NCBI GenBank assembly: GCA_014323785.1
Contig: JACONJ010000016.1
Location: forward strand, 1 to 59,542
Reading direction: 5' to 3'
DNA: 59,542 nucleotides
Origin: Paracoccaceae bacterium
GTDB taxonomy: Bacteria; Pseudomonadota; Alphaproteobacteria; Rhodobacterales; Rhodobacteraceae
Positions 8,302 to 17,322 of the stretch are shown here, piece by piece (positions within the stretch are counted from its first letter, which is position 1; every line of letters starts with the position of its first letter). The position numbers were made by a program, and so were the translations under genes. Below the pieces are notes generated by a model. It did no database searches, was not told the origin of the DNA, and was given only the letters and a program-made list of their open reading frames with translations.

Positions 8302-9654
8302 TCAGTCCGGTGCGGTTCCCAGCAAGACCGGGTCAAACGGGTATTTCGTCAGGTTTTCATATCCATCTTCGGTGATCAGAACCTGATCTTCCATCTTGAT
8401 ACAAAAATCACCGTCTTCCACGCCGACCAGTGCCTCGGCGCATAGCATCATGCCGGGTTCCAGAACATCGTCGAACGCACCCTTGGTATAGCGGTCAGCA
8501 TAGGCGATCATGGGCCATTCATCGCAAAGGCCCACGCCGTGAAATCGGCAGGAGTACTTCCGCGCGTCGTATTTCGGGTCGAGCTGATGGCCACCAAAGG
8601 TCAGTTCACGGAAATGCACCCCGGGTCTCAGAAGTGCCATATTGGTTTGAATATGCTCTGCCCCGTGGCGCATCGCCTCGATCATGTCGGGGCGGGGTGC
8701 TCCTTCGCCAATCCACCAGGTGCGAGAGATATCAACGCACAGGCCATAGCAGCCGATGAGATCCGTGTCAAAAGCCAGGATTTCGTTCCGCAACGGCACA
8801 CGCGGCCCACATTCCTGAAACCAGGGGTTCGTTCGGGGGCCCGTCGCCAGAAGCCGCGTCTCGATCCACTCACCGCCACGCTTGATGTTTTCGGCATGAA
8901 GCACGGCCCAGATGTCATCCTCGGTGGTCTTGCCGTCCCCCACATGGCCACGGGCAAAGGCTTCCATCGCTGCTACGGACTGCTCGCAGGCCTCCAATGC
9001 GCACCGCATTGCCAGAACCTCATCGGGGCCTTTGACGGCGCGGGCGCGCTCTGTGATCTCTTCCCCCTCCATAATCCTGAAGCCCCGGGTTTCCAGAGCC
9101 CGGGCACCGTGAAGCATGATTTTGTCAACGGCCAGGCGCTGGTTGCGGCCGGCATGGGTGGCCATCACCTGTGCCACATCCGCCGCAAAGGCCGTCGCGG
9201 CATCGTGGCCCCGATCCCCGCAAGAGAAATAGAACATGGACGCGCCAGAGCGTACCTCGCGCACCAGGGGGTTGTGGTCGGCCAGAAAGGGTGCGCTCTT
9301 GTAATCCCACAGCACCATATGCCCATCCGCGCAGACCAGGCAGGCGCGGAACGGGTTATGGGTGTTCCAAAGCTGCATATTGGTTGAGTCAGTGGCGTAG
9401 CGAATGTTGAGCGGGTCAAACATCAAGACACCGCCATAATCCCGCTCTGCCAGTTTTTCGACCAGGCGGTTCAGGCGAAAGGTGCGCATGGCGGGCAGGT
9501 TTGGCAGGGTCAGCCCCGCGGCCTCCCATTCCTGATAAGCCAGCATGGTCGGCCCGATCTCGATCCGATCATTGTCGTTCAGGGTACCATCGCCCAGGAT
9601 TGCCCCCTTGGATGGATCGATCTTGCGCACTTTCAGACGATGGGCTTCATTCAT
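8302..9654 (-). CDS. dddP: dimethylsulfoniopropionate lyase DddP
   Basis: This M24-fold (pita-bread) enzyme cleaves DMSP to dimethyl sulfide and acrylate. The 450-residue length and much of the sequence match characterised roseobacter DddP proteins, for instance DPLNIRYATDSTNMQLWNTH, RGGEWIETRLLA and PRTNPWFQECGPR. The metal-binding set known from DddP structures appears in order: D296 and D298 (FDTDLIG), D308 (VDISR), H372 (HGVGLCDEWP), E407 and E422. D378 matches the proposed catalytic aspartate. This separates it from ordinary Xaa-Pro peptidases of the same fold. The longer frame to 9849 overlaps the efflux gene and is not family-like; ATG 9654 is the family start. No acrylate genes are adjacent. 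Confidence 0.9.
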   Translation of the reverse strand: MNEAHRLKVRKIDPSKGAILGDGTLNDNDRIEIGPTMLAYQEWEAAGLTLPNLPAMRTFRLNRLVEKLAERDYGGVLMFDPLNIRYATDSTNMQLWNTHNPFRACLVCADGHMVLWDYKSAPFLADHNPLVREVRSGASMFYFSCGDRGHDAATAFAADVAQVMATHAGRNQRLAVDKIMLHGARALETRGFRIMEGEEITERARAVKGPDEVLAMRCALEACEQSVAAMEAFARGHVGDGKTTEDDIWAVLHAENIKRGGEWIETRLLATGPRTNPWFQECGPRVPLRNEILAFDTDLIGCYGLCVDISRTWWIGEGAPRPDMIEAMRHGAEHIQTNMALLRPGVHFRELTFGGHQLDPKYDARKYSCRFHGVGLCDEWPMIAYADRYTKGAFDDVLEPGMMLCAEALVGVEDGDFCIKMEDQVLITEDGYENLTKYPFDPVLLGTAPD

Positions 9655-9709
9655 GGTCGGGATACCCCCTGCCAGTGCTGAAAGAATGTATGTGCGTCTG
9701 AACGCGGCA

Positions 9710-12700
9710 TCAAGGCATGGTCGCCGCTTTCGCCGGGCGCACCCGGTACAGCAGGGCGAACATCGGCGGGGTGAAGTAGAAGGACACCACCGCCGACAGC
9801 AGCACACCGCCCGCAATCGCCACCGCAAAGGGGGGCCAGAACCCGCCACCCGCCAGGATTAGCGGCAGGAACCCGCCAAAGGTGGTGATCGTGGTTGAAA
9901 CAATATGCCGGCTTGATCCCCCCACCACCCGGGCCATCGCCGCATGGTCACCCGCGGTGGCCTCCGGGTTGGCCTTTAACCCGGTCAGGATGATGATCGC
10001 GGCGTTGATTGACACCCCGATAGAGCCGATAACCCCTATAATCGAAGTGATTCCGAACGGGTATTGCATGATCGCCAGGGCCAGCATCGACAGGCCCGCC
10101 GACAGCCCGCAGACCACCAGTGCCACCGCCGTCAGCCGGAACGAGTTGAAGGTCAGCACGACGGTTGCGATGGACAGGGTTACAATCAGCCCGACAGAGG
10201 CCAGAAGGTTGCCCACCGTGTTCGACCGCGCATCCGAATCCCCGCCCAATTCCAGCCGGTAGCCCGCGGGAAGCGCAAAGCCCTGTGTTTCCAATGCCGC
10301 CAGAACGGATTGCAGTGCCTCTTCCGGCAGCACACCCGGCGCGATAAAGGCCTGGACGGTGTTCACCCGCTCTCCATTGCGGCGGGTGATGACGCTTTCG
10401 GCGGGTTCCAGCACAGGCACCGCAAGTTCCGACAATGGCACCGCCGGGAACCGCCCCTCGGCCGACACTCTCCCGGCCCCCGGCAGCAGGATCGGCAGGT
10501 CGGAAATTGCGGCCAGATCGCCCCGCACTGTTGCCTCATAGCGCACACGGACGGGCAGCTGCTCGGTCCCTTCCACCAGCGAACCGCCAGTGGTACCGAT
10601 CAGCCCGGCCTCTAGCTGCCGTGCCACATCGGTCAGGTTCAGGCCCAGAAGCCGGGCCGCGACTTCATCGATTTCAAACCGCAATTGCGGGCTACCGCCG
10701 GTCACGCTGGCGCGCACCTGTGTCACCAGGTCCAGGTCCGCCATGCTGGTGCGCAGGGCATCGCCCGCCTGGCGCAGCACCTCGGGATCCGGGCCAACCA
10801 CACGCAATTCCACGGGCGCGGCCACGGGCGGGCCCTGTACCAGCCCGCGCAGGATGATCCGCGCCTGCGGAAAGGCCGCATCCAGCCGCGCCTGCAATTC
10901 CGGCACCAGCCGGGCCGAGGCTTCGGGCGAGGTTGAGGTGATCATCGCCTGCGCAAAACCTGGCTCTCGGCTGCGCCCGCCGGTGATGTTGTAGTAAAAC
11001 GCCGGACCCGACCGCCCGATTGACCAGTAGACCGAGGCGATGTCGTCTTCCCTGGCCAGGATCGCATCAATTGCGGTGCTGATCGCGGCGGTCTCGGTAA
11101 TTGCGGTGCCGGGGGGCATATCAACCTCCAAGTAGAACTGGTTGCGGTCAACGCCGGGGAAGAATTGCGCGGTCAGGGTCGGAAAGGCGGCAAAGCCGAG
11201 AACCGGCATGATCAGTGCCAGGGTGCTGGATTTCACCGGGTTCCGCACCGCCCAATGGATCGAACCTTCAAAGGCCCGGCCAAGCGCGGGCCATCTGACG
11301 CCCCGGCTAAGGAAGGTTCCGCGCCCGGCCCCCGGCAGGAACCAGCCCGCCAGGGCCGGTGTCACCGTCAGTGCCACGATCAGCGACCAGAACAGCATCA
11401 AGACCACGGCGATGGCGATCGCCCCCACAAAATCCCCCGACGGCCCTGGTAGCAGAATCATCGGTGTAAAGGACAGTGCCGTGGTGACGGTAGAGGCCAG
11501 AAGCGGGGCCACCAGCCTTCGCACAGAATCACCCACCGCCGTGATCCGGGCCATGCCCCGATCCAGCCTTTGGCGGATTTCATCTGTCATCACAATCGCG
11601 GCATCCACCAGCAGGCCAAGTGCCACGATCAGGCCAGTAACCGACATCTGATGGATCGGCAGGCCGATGAAATTCATCGTTGCCAGCGTGGCGAGTGCGA
11701 CAACGGGCAAGACAAGTGCCACGAACGCCGCCGCCCGTGCGCCGAGGGTAACAAACAGGACGGCCACCACCAGTGCCACGCCGATGGCCATATTGGTGCC
11801 GACCTCTGCCAGTCGTTCGGCGGTGTAAGTGCTCTGGTCAAACATCAGCCGTTCGGACAGGCCAAAAGGGATCGCCGCGGCACCTGCGGTCAGCTCTTCG
11901 CGGACAAAGCCCGCCCAGCGATCAATCTGCACACCGTCCTGCGCCAGAACCCCGATCAGGATCGCGGGCCACCCGTTGGCCCGCGCCAATTCCTCTGCCG
12001 GGGTGCGCGGGGCACGATCAATCCTGGCGATATCGCCCAGGGTCAGTGTGCCGCCATCGACGTTTTCCCGCAGCACCACATCGCGCAGACGGTCCAATTG
12101 TTCGATCTCGCCCGAGATTTTGATCGACAGATCCTGCTCTGCGCCCTGCAACCGCCCGGCCTGTACCTTGCCATCGGCGGCTTCGATCCGGGCGGCGATG
12201 GCATCAGGGCTCAGCCCCAAAGCCGCGCTGGCCCCGGGGTCGATCTCAACGATGATTTCTTCCTCGGGGCTGCCAAACAGGTTTACCGCCCGGGTCAAAG
12301 GGATGGTGCGCAGACGGTTCGCCAAGGCCTCCGCATGGCGGTGCACCAGGCCTGGCGGCATGCTATCGGCCTCGGCGGTGACGGCGATTACCATGGAATA
12401 GGCCGCGATGCTTTCGGCATCGAATTCGGGGGCCTGAACCCCGGCGGGGAAGTTGCTGCGCGCGTCCTCCACTGCGTCGCGCGCCTCGGCCCAGACGCGC
12501 TCGATGGTTGCTTCGTCCAGGGTTTCCAAAAGCTCGACCGACACCACCGAGACACCGGAACGGGAGACCGACTGGATCGTGTCCACCTCGGCGATCTCGC
12601 GCAGCTCCTCCTCAATCTCTGCGGTTACCAGTGCCTCGACCCGGGCCGGATCCGCGCCGGGGAAACTGGTGGTGATCGTGGCGAAAAGGTTGGTGATCGT

Positions 12701-12808
12701 CGGATCCTCCTGCCGCCCAAGCGACAGGAACGAAGACATACCGGCCGAGATCAGCACCAGCAGGATCAGTACCACCAGGCGTGGCTGGCGAAAGGGCAGG
12801 GTGGCCAT
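9710..12808 (-). CDS. RND family efflux transporter permease
   Basis: This inner-membrane proton-driven efflux pump of 1032 residues has the AcrB/MexB topology: one N-terminal membrane helix, a large periplasmic loop (porter domain), a bundle of helices from about residue 330 to 480 containing GLLVDAAIVMTDEIRQRL, and a repeat of that plan in the second half. The start MATLPFRQPRLVVL lacks a few N-terminal residues common in relatives but keeps the first helix. It lies 4 bases after the membrane-fusion gene, so the two form an operon without an outer-membrane channel gene; a TolC encoded elsewhere is implied. The substrate cannot be told from sequence. Confidence 0.92.
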   Translation of the reverse strand: MATLPFRQPRLVVLILLVLISAGMSSFLSLGRQEDPTITNLFATITTSFPGADPARVEALVTAEIEEELREIAEVDTIQSVSRSGVSVVSVELLETLDEATIERVWAEARDAVEDARSNFPAGVQAPEFDAESIAAYSMVIAVTAEADSMPPGLVHRHAEALANRLRTIPLTRAVNLFGSPEEEIIVEIDPGASAALGLSPDAIAARIEAADGKVQAGRLQGAEQDLSIKISGEIEQLDRLRDVVLRENVDGGTLTLGDIARIDRAPRTPAEELARANGWPAILIGVLAQDGVQIDRWAGFVREELTAGAAAIPFGLSERLMFDQSTYTAERLAEVGTNMAIGVALVVAVLFVTLGARAAAFVALVLPVVALATLATMNFIGLPIHQMSVTGLIVALGLLVDAAIVMTDEIRQRLDRGMARITAVGDSVRRLVAPLLASTVTTALSFTPMILLPGPSGDFVGAIAIAVVLMLFWSLIVALTVTPALAGWFLPGAGRGTFLSRGVRWPALGRAFEGSIHWAVRNPVKSSTLALIMPVLGFAAFPTLTAQFFPGVDRNQFYLEVDMPPGTAITETAAISTAIDAILAREDDIASVYWSIGRSGPAFYYNITGGRSREPGFAQAMITSTSPEASARLVPELQARLDAAFPQARIILRGLVQGPPVAAPVELRVVGPDPEVLRQAGDALRTSMADLDLVTQVRASVTGGSPQLRFEIDEVAARLLGLNLTDVARQLEAGLIGTTGGSLVEGTEQLPVRVRYEATVRGDLAAISDLPILLPGAGRVSAEGRFPAVPLSELAVPVLEPAESVITRRNGERVNTVQAFIAPGVLPEEALQSVLAALETQGFALPAGYRLELGGDSDARSNTVGNLLASVGLIVTLSIATVVLTFNSFRLTAVALVVCGLSAGLSMLALAIMQYPFGITSIIGVIGSIGVSINAAIIILTGLKANPEATAGDHAAMARVVGGSSRHIVSTTITTFGGFLPLILAGGGFWPPFAVAIAGGVLLSAVVSFYFTPPMFALLYRVRPAKAATMP

Positions 12809-12812
12809 CGTG

Positions 12813-13961
12813 TCAACCCCCCTGCGGTTCGGGGCGTACTGTCTGGCCTGGGGTCACGCGATGGGCCCCGCTGTCAATCAGCCTTGCATCGGCCGGAACC
12901 GCACCGCGTACGAACACCCGGCCCGCTTCGGCGTGGAGCACCTCTACCGCCGCGCTGCGCACGGTATCCCCGCCATCGATCAGCAGGACGGTCCAAATCC
13001 CGCCCGTACCTTCGTTCAGCGCATCAAGCGGTACCCAAAACCCCGCCGTATCAATCCGGCGCGGGACGATAACGGCGGCTGTTTGGCCAAAGGTAAGCGG
13101 CACCTCTGCATTAATGCGGAAAATCGCGGTTCGGGTGCGCGTGACCGGGTCAATATCAGGGCGAATGTGCACCAGCCGGGCAGGATAGCTGCGGTCCGCA
13201 ACATCGACCGTGACGGTGCTTAATCCCTCGGCCTGAATGCCCAGGGGCAGGCCCACGCGCAATTCCGGCGCTGCGTCATCCAGAAGCGTCATCAGCACCT
13301 GGCCTGCCGCCACAGTCTGAACCCCATCGATCATATGTGCGCCGATTCGGCCCGTGAAGGGGGCGGTCAAAACGGATTTTTCCAGACGGATGTCAATAGC
13401 TGCCACGGCTGCCACGGTCTCGGCGATCCGCGCGTCCAGCTCATCACGGCTGGCGCGGGCCTGATCAACTTGCGCCTGGCTGGCAAAGCCCTGGTCCAAA
13501 AGTGAGGCGTTGCGCATCAACTCTTGCTGGGCGAACCGCTGTCGTGCCTCCAGTGCCTCTCGCGTGGCCAGAAGCCGGGCGCGGTCGGCATCCAGCAGCG
13601 CAGTGTCAAGCCGGGCGATGATCTGCCCCTTGGCTACCGCCGCGCCTTCGGCCACAAGCACCTGATCAACCCGCCCGCCCAGCTCAAAAGAAAGCGGCAC
13701 CGACAGCCGCGGCTCAATCTGGCCGATGAACCGCCGCTCGACCTCATAGCCCGCCTGCGGGATAATAGGGGATACCGAGACCGGCACCAGATTCGACACC
13801 GCGTGCGATACCGTTGCCCCGGCCCGTTCGGCCAGCATATTGCTGCCAAACACAACCACGGCTCCGGCGGTGCCGATCACCGCGAGGGTCAGGCCCGTGG
13901 AGACCACCCGTTTCAGGGGACCGTGCAACGGGCGGGGGCACTCACTGGCGGGCTGTGTCAT
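12813..13961 (-). CDS. RND efflux periplasmic adaptor (membrane fusion protein)
   Basis: This 382-residue adaptor has one N-terminal membrane anchor (residues 18-45), a lipoyl/barrel-sandwich half-motif (ELGGRVDQVLVAEGAAVAKG, about 95-115), an alpha-helical hairpin rich in Ala, Arg and Gln, then LTAPFTGRIGAHMIDGVQTV completing the barrel and a beta-barrel domain. It would bridge the RND permease to an outer-membrane channel. It is the promoter-proximal gene of the pair. Its ATG is 27 bases from the 14-bp palindrome that probably binds the divergent TetR regulator. Confidence 0.9.
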   Translation of the reverse strand: MTQPASECPRPLHGPLKRVVSTGLTLAVIGTAGAVVVFGSNMLAERAGATVSHAVSNLVPVSVSPIIPQAGYEVERRFIGQIEPRLSVPLSFELGGRVDQVLVAEGAAVAKGQIIARLDTALLDADRARLLATREALEARQRFAQQELMRNASLLDQGFASQAQVDQARASRDELDARIAETVAAVAAIDIRLEKSVLTAPFTGRIGAHMIDGVQTVAAGQVLMTLLDDAAPELRVGLPLGIQAEGLSTVTVDVADRSYPARLVHIRPDIDPVTRTRTAIFRINAEVPLTFGQTAAVIVPRRIDTAGFWVPLDALNEGTGGIWTVLLIDGGDTVRSAAVEVLHAEAGRVFVRGAVPADARLIDSGAHRVTPGQTVRPEPQGG

Positions 13962-13988
13962 GGCGTCATCCTTACAATGTTGGTATAT

Positions 13989-14002
13989 CTAACATATGTT
14001 AG
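13989..14002. promoter_or_regulatory. perfect 14-bp palindrome, probable TetR-family operator
   Basis: CTAACATATGTTAG is a perfect palindrome between the divergent efflux operon and its TetR-type regulator. A second ATGTT half-site lies just to its left (13978-13982), making an overlapping weaker dyad with the left arm of the palindrome. Position and symmetry fit an operator repressing both transcripts. Confidence 0.6.
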
Positions 14003-14049
14003 AGATTCTTACTTTGACAAGGGATAAAATATCCGAAAGGATTTGGATT

Positions 14050-14661
14050 ATGGAAACCGCACCAGAAATCACTAGGCGAGAAGGCTACCATCACGGTGAT
14101 CTGCGCGCCCATTTGGTAGAGGCGGCGCGGCAATTGGTAGAGGCGAAGGGGCCTGATCGTTTTTCCGTGTCGGAAGCATGTCGCGTTGCTGGTGTATCCA
14201 CCGCTGCGCCCTACAGGCATTTCAAAGACAAGGATGAAATGCTGGTTGCCGTGGCCGCGGGGGGAATGCATCGGCAGCTGGAAAACATGCTTGCTGCCGC
14301 TGGCAATCACGCCATGGGTACGGCCGCGCGGATCAACGGGCTCGGGCGCGGTTATGTTGACTTCGCCCGGCGCGAGCCCGGGGTATTTTGCCTGATATTT
14401 GGCCTGACCAGGGACCATGCTGACAGGGATGAACTTATCTCTCGGGGGAGGGAAATCTTTGAAATGGTCTGCACCGAGGTTGCCGCCGTCCTAGGCCACC
14501 GGCCGCCCGGCGAGGACGCGATCCAACGGGCGTTCCAGCTCTGGAGTTTCGTACACGGGCTCTCCTTTCTTCTGATCGATGATAAACTTGACCGTATGGG
14601 GATAGAGGTGGATGTTGACGCACATCTGGTCAACGTCGGTGGCCGCATCCTGGCGAACTAG
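14050..14661 (+). CDS. TetR/AcrR family transcriptional regulator
   Basis: This repressor of about 203 residues has an N-terminal helix-turn-helix (FSVSEACRVAGVSTAAPYRH, residues 40-60) and a C-terminal effector domain of the WHG type (FARREPGVFCLIFGLTRDH). The frame opens at 13996, but that ATG lies within the palindromic operator and has no ribosome-binding sequence. ATG 14050 has GAAAGGA upstream and starts with the family-like METAPEITRREGYHHGDLR. It is divergent from the RND pump genes and so most likely controls them and itself in response to a pump substrate. Confidence 0.88.
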   Translation: METAPEITRREGYHHGDLRAHLVEAARQLVEAKGPDRFSVSEACRVAGVSTAAPYRHFKDKDEMLVAVAAGGMHRQLENMLAAAGNHAMGTAARINGLGRGYVDFARREPGVFCLIFGLTRDHADRDELISRGREIFEMVCTEVAAVLGHRPPGEDAIQRAFQLWSFVHGLSFLLIDDKLDRMGIEVDVDAHLVNVGGRILAN

Positions 14662-14727
14662 CCCCTGTCCCGGTTGCGCCTGTCCCGCGCTTTTGGCTTT
14701 GACTGTCCCAGGGCAAGGGGGATGGAT

Positions 14728-15729
14728 ATGCGCACAAGGGTGGCGATAAACGGTTTCGGGCGCATCGGGCGGTCGGTTCTGCGGGCATGGGCCCTGGCGC
14801 ATCGGGGCCGTTGGCCCAAGGTTGAGATCAGGGCGATCAACGATGTCGCACCTTTGGAAACCTGCGCCTATCTTTTCGAGTTTGACAGCGTCTTCGGTCC
14901 CTATCCCGGTACGGTAGAGGTGGCCGAAAATGCGTTGATTGTTGATGGTCGCACGATTCCCTTTACCCGAATCGCCGCGCCGGGGGATATGAACCTGACA
15001 GGGGTCGATATCCTGATGGAATGCACTGGCCGCGCACGCGACAGGGCGGTGGCCGAGGCTGGCCTGACCGCCGGGGCCGCACGGGTGCTTATCTCTGGCC
15101 CTTCGCCCAAAGCGGATTTGACACTGGTTTTGGGGGCGAATGACGCGGCAATTTTGCCCCGGCATCGTATCATTTCCAACGCCTCGTGCACCACCAACGC
15201 GATCGCACCCCTGATGCGGCTGTTGGACGATGCCTATGGCTTGGAAACCGCGCTGGTGACCACGGTCCACTGCTATACTGGCAGCCAGCCCACGGTGGAC
15301 GCGCCCGCGGGGGACAACCTTGCCAGGTCGCGGGCCGCCGCGCTGTCCATGGTACCCACATCCACCAGTGCGGAGCACCTGGTCGATCTGGTTCTGCCGC
15401 ATCTGGCCGGGCGCATCACGGGGTCTGCCGTGCGGGTGCCGACGGCCAGCGTGTCGGCGGTGGATATGGCGGTGATCACGCGCGAGGCCCCCCAGGCGGA
15501 AGAGGTGCGCGCCCGGTTCAGTGCTGCGTCTGGACCGATCATTGGATATACGGACCGTCCCCTTGTGTCTGCCGATCTGCGCGCCCGGTCCGAATCTGTC
15601 ATCATTGCCGGGCCCGAGATCAAACGCGCCAGGGGCGGTATGCTGCGGGTTTTTGGCTGGTATGACAATGAATGGGGCTTTTCCTGCCGGATGCTGGATG
15701 TGGCCCACAGGATGGGAGTACAGGAATGA
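14728..15729 (+). CDS. glyceraldehyde-3-phosphate dehydrogenase-like protein, type I
   Basis: This NAD(P)-dependent phosphorylating aldehyde dehydrogenase fold of 333 residues has the dinucleotide-binding loop INGFGRIGR at the N-terminus, catalytic Cys in SNASCTTNAIAP, its partner His in TTVHCYTGSQ, and WYDNEWGFS near the end. It is clearly diverged from glycolytic Gap: INDVAPLETCAYLFEFDSVF replaces the usual INDL...LLKYDS segment. It may be an erythrose-4-phosphate dehydrogenase or another specialised form. Its stop overlaps the start of the aldehyde dehydrogenase gene (ATGA), so the two are translationally coupled. ATG 14728 has AAGGGGG at good spacing; ATG 14722 is too close to it. Confidence 0.85.
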   Translation: MRTRVAINGFGRIGRSVLRAWALAHRGRWPKVEIRAINDVAPLETCAYLFEFDSVFGPYPGTVEVAENALIVDGRTIPFTRIAAPGDMNLTGVDILMECTGRARDRAVAEAGLTAGAARVLISGPSPKADLTLVLGANDAAILPRHRIISNASCTTNAIAPLMRLLDDAYGLETALVTTVHCYTGSQPTVDAPAGDNLARSRAAALSMVPTSTSAEHLVDLVLPHLAGRITGSAVRVPTASVSAVDMAVITREAPQAEEVRARFSAASGPIIGYTDRPLVSADLRARSESVIIAGPEIKRARGGMLRVFGWYDNEWGFSCRMLDVAHRMGVQE

Positions 15730-17174
15730 GCGATTGGACAACATGGCAGCGGCAGGCGAATTTCATTGCCGGTCAATGGGTCGGGGCCGATGATGGTGCG
15801 GTGATCGACGTCATCAACCCCGCCAGTCAAGAGGTGATTGGCACAGTCCCCAAGGCCGGAACAGCCGAGACGACGCGCGCGATTGACGCAGCCGGAGCAG
15901 CGTTTCCCGGTTTCGCCGCCATGGCACTGATGGACCGGCTGGCACTGCTGTGGCGGTTGTATGATGCGCTGATGGATCATCAATCCGCCCTGGCGGAACT
16001 GCTGACTGTTGAGATGGGCAAGCCCCTTGCCGAGGCTATGGGAGAGATCGCCATAGGCGCGCAATATGTCCGCTGGTTCGCCGAAGAAGCCCGTCGGGCA
16101 AAAGGGGAAATTGTGCCTGCCGGCGTGACCGGGCGGCGCATTCTGGTTACGCGCCATCCGGTTGGCGTGGTCGGCATGATCACGCCGTGGAATTTTCCGT
16201 CATCGATGCTCGCGCGCAAACTGGCCCCCGCGCTGGCCGTGGGCTGCACCGTTGTGGCCAAACCCGCGACGGCCACCCCCTATTCGGGCCTTGCCTGGGG
16301 TGCACTGGCCGAAGAGGTCGGGTTTCCGCCCGGCGTCGTCAACATCCTGACGGGGTCGGCGCGCGCCATTTCCGGCGCGATGATGGCCCGGCCGGACCTG
16401 CGCAAGATCACCTTTACCGGTTCAACCGGGGTGGGTAAGGAGCTGATCCGCGGCAGTGCCGGGACAGTCAAGAAAATCTCTATGGAACTGGGCGGCAACG
16501 CGCCGTTCCTGGTGTTTGATGATGCCGATCTGGACGCCGCGGTGCAGGGGGCCATGACCTCTAAATATCGCAATATGGGCCAGACCTGCGTGTGCGCGAA
16601 CCGGTTTTATGTTCAGTCCGGCATCCATGATGCCTTCGTTGCCCGGCTGGTCGAAAAGACCGCGGCCCTGAAAGTGGGCGACGGGCGTGAGCCGGGCGTG
16701 GCCCAGGGCCCTATGGTGGACATGGCCGCGGTGGAAAAGATTGAAAGCCTGCTGCGGGATGCAATCGGAAAGGGTGCCACGGTAGCCACCGGTGGCAGGC
16801 GTCACGCCAAGGGCGGCAGTTTTTTTGAACCTACGGTGCTGACCGGCGCGACACAGGCCATGACCTTTGCCCGGGAAGAGATTTTTGGCCCCCTGGCCCC
16901 AATCTTCATGTTCAGAACCGAGGCCGAAGCGATTGCAATGGCCAATGACACGGTCTTTGGCCTGGCGGCCTATGCCTATACCTCGGACCTCTCCCGGGCG
17001 TTTCGGCTGAATGAGGGATTGGATTACGGGATGATCGGGATCAATTCCGGGCTGATCACCACGGTAGAGGCCCCCTTTGGCGGGGTGAAGGAGTCGGGCA
17101 TCGGCAAAGAGGGTGGTAGCCAGGGCCTTGATGAGTATCTTGAGACGAAATACACTTGTATTGACGGGATATGA
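15726..17174 (+). CDS. gabD: NAD(P)-dependent succinate-semialdehyde dehydrogenase-like aldehyde dehydrogenase
   Basis: This 482-residue aldehyde dehydrogenase is closest in motifs to GabD/SSADH: PWNFPSSMLARKLAPAL, catalytic Glu in MELGGNAPFLVFDDAD, catalytic Cys in GQTCVCANRF, and FGPLAPIFMF. It would oxidise succinate semialdehyde or a similar semialdehyde to the acid. Its start overlaps the stop of the upstream GAPDH-like gene, implying a two-step or shared pathway; no GABA aminotransferase is nearby. The frame opens upstream at 15672 but MSDWTTWQRQANFIAGQW is the family start. The gabD symbol is a best match rather than proof of substrate. Confidence 0.82.
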   Translation: MSDWTTWQRQANFIAGQWVGADDGAVIDVINPASQEVIGTVPKAGTAETTRAIDAAGAAFPGFAAMALMDRLALLWRLYDALMDHQSALAELLTVEMGKPLAEAMGEIAIGAQYVRWFAEEARRAKGEIVPAGVTGRRILVTRHPVGVVGMITPWNFPSSMLARKLAPALAVGCTVVAKPATATPYSGLAWGALAEEVGFPPGVVNILTGSARAISGAMMARPDLRKITFTGSTGVGKELIRGSAGTVKKISMELGGNAPFLVFDDADLDAAVQGAMTSKYRNMGQTCVCANRFYVQSGIHDAFVARLVEKTAALKVGDGREPGVAQGPMVDMAAVEKIESLLRDAIGKGATVATGGRRHAKGGSFFEPTVLTGATQAMTFAREEIFGPLAPIFMFRTEAEAIAMANDTVFGLAAYAYTSDLSRAFRLNEGLDYGMIGINSGLITTVEAPFGGVKESGIGKEGGSQGLDEYLETKYTCIDGI

Positions 17175-17205
17175 TGCCTTGGCCTGAATCTTTGGGGGGG
17201 GAGCC

Positions 17206-17322
17206 ATGACGAACGCACAGAAAGAATATGCCCCGGTTCAGAATCTGTTTGGCAGGGGGCTCTTTGGTTTGTTGATCTTCTTCCTCTGTGCCCGTGCAGA
17301 TCGCCTGAATTCCGGCCCGTGA
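17206..17322 (+). CDS. possible small protein, 38 residues
   Basis: A short frame starts 31 bases after the dehydrogenase stop with a strong G-rich ribosome-binding sequence (GGGGGGGAG) before the ATG. The product would have a polar N-terminus and one hydrophobic stretch (GLFGLLIFFLC). No family is recognised and the frame is too short for codon statistics. Confidence 0.22.
   Translation: MTNAQKEYAPVQNLFGRGLFGLLIFFLCARADRLNSGP

Noticed and set aside
14491-15744. 417-codon leftward frame over the GAPDH-like gene
   Set aside because: The plus strand has clear GAPDH motifs; the leftward translation is low-complexity.
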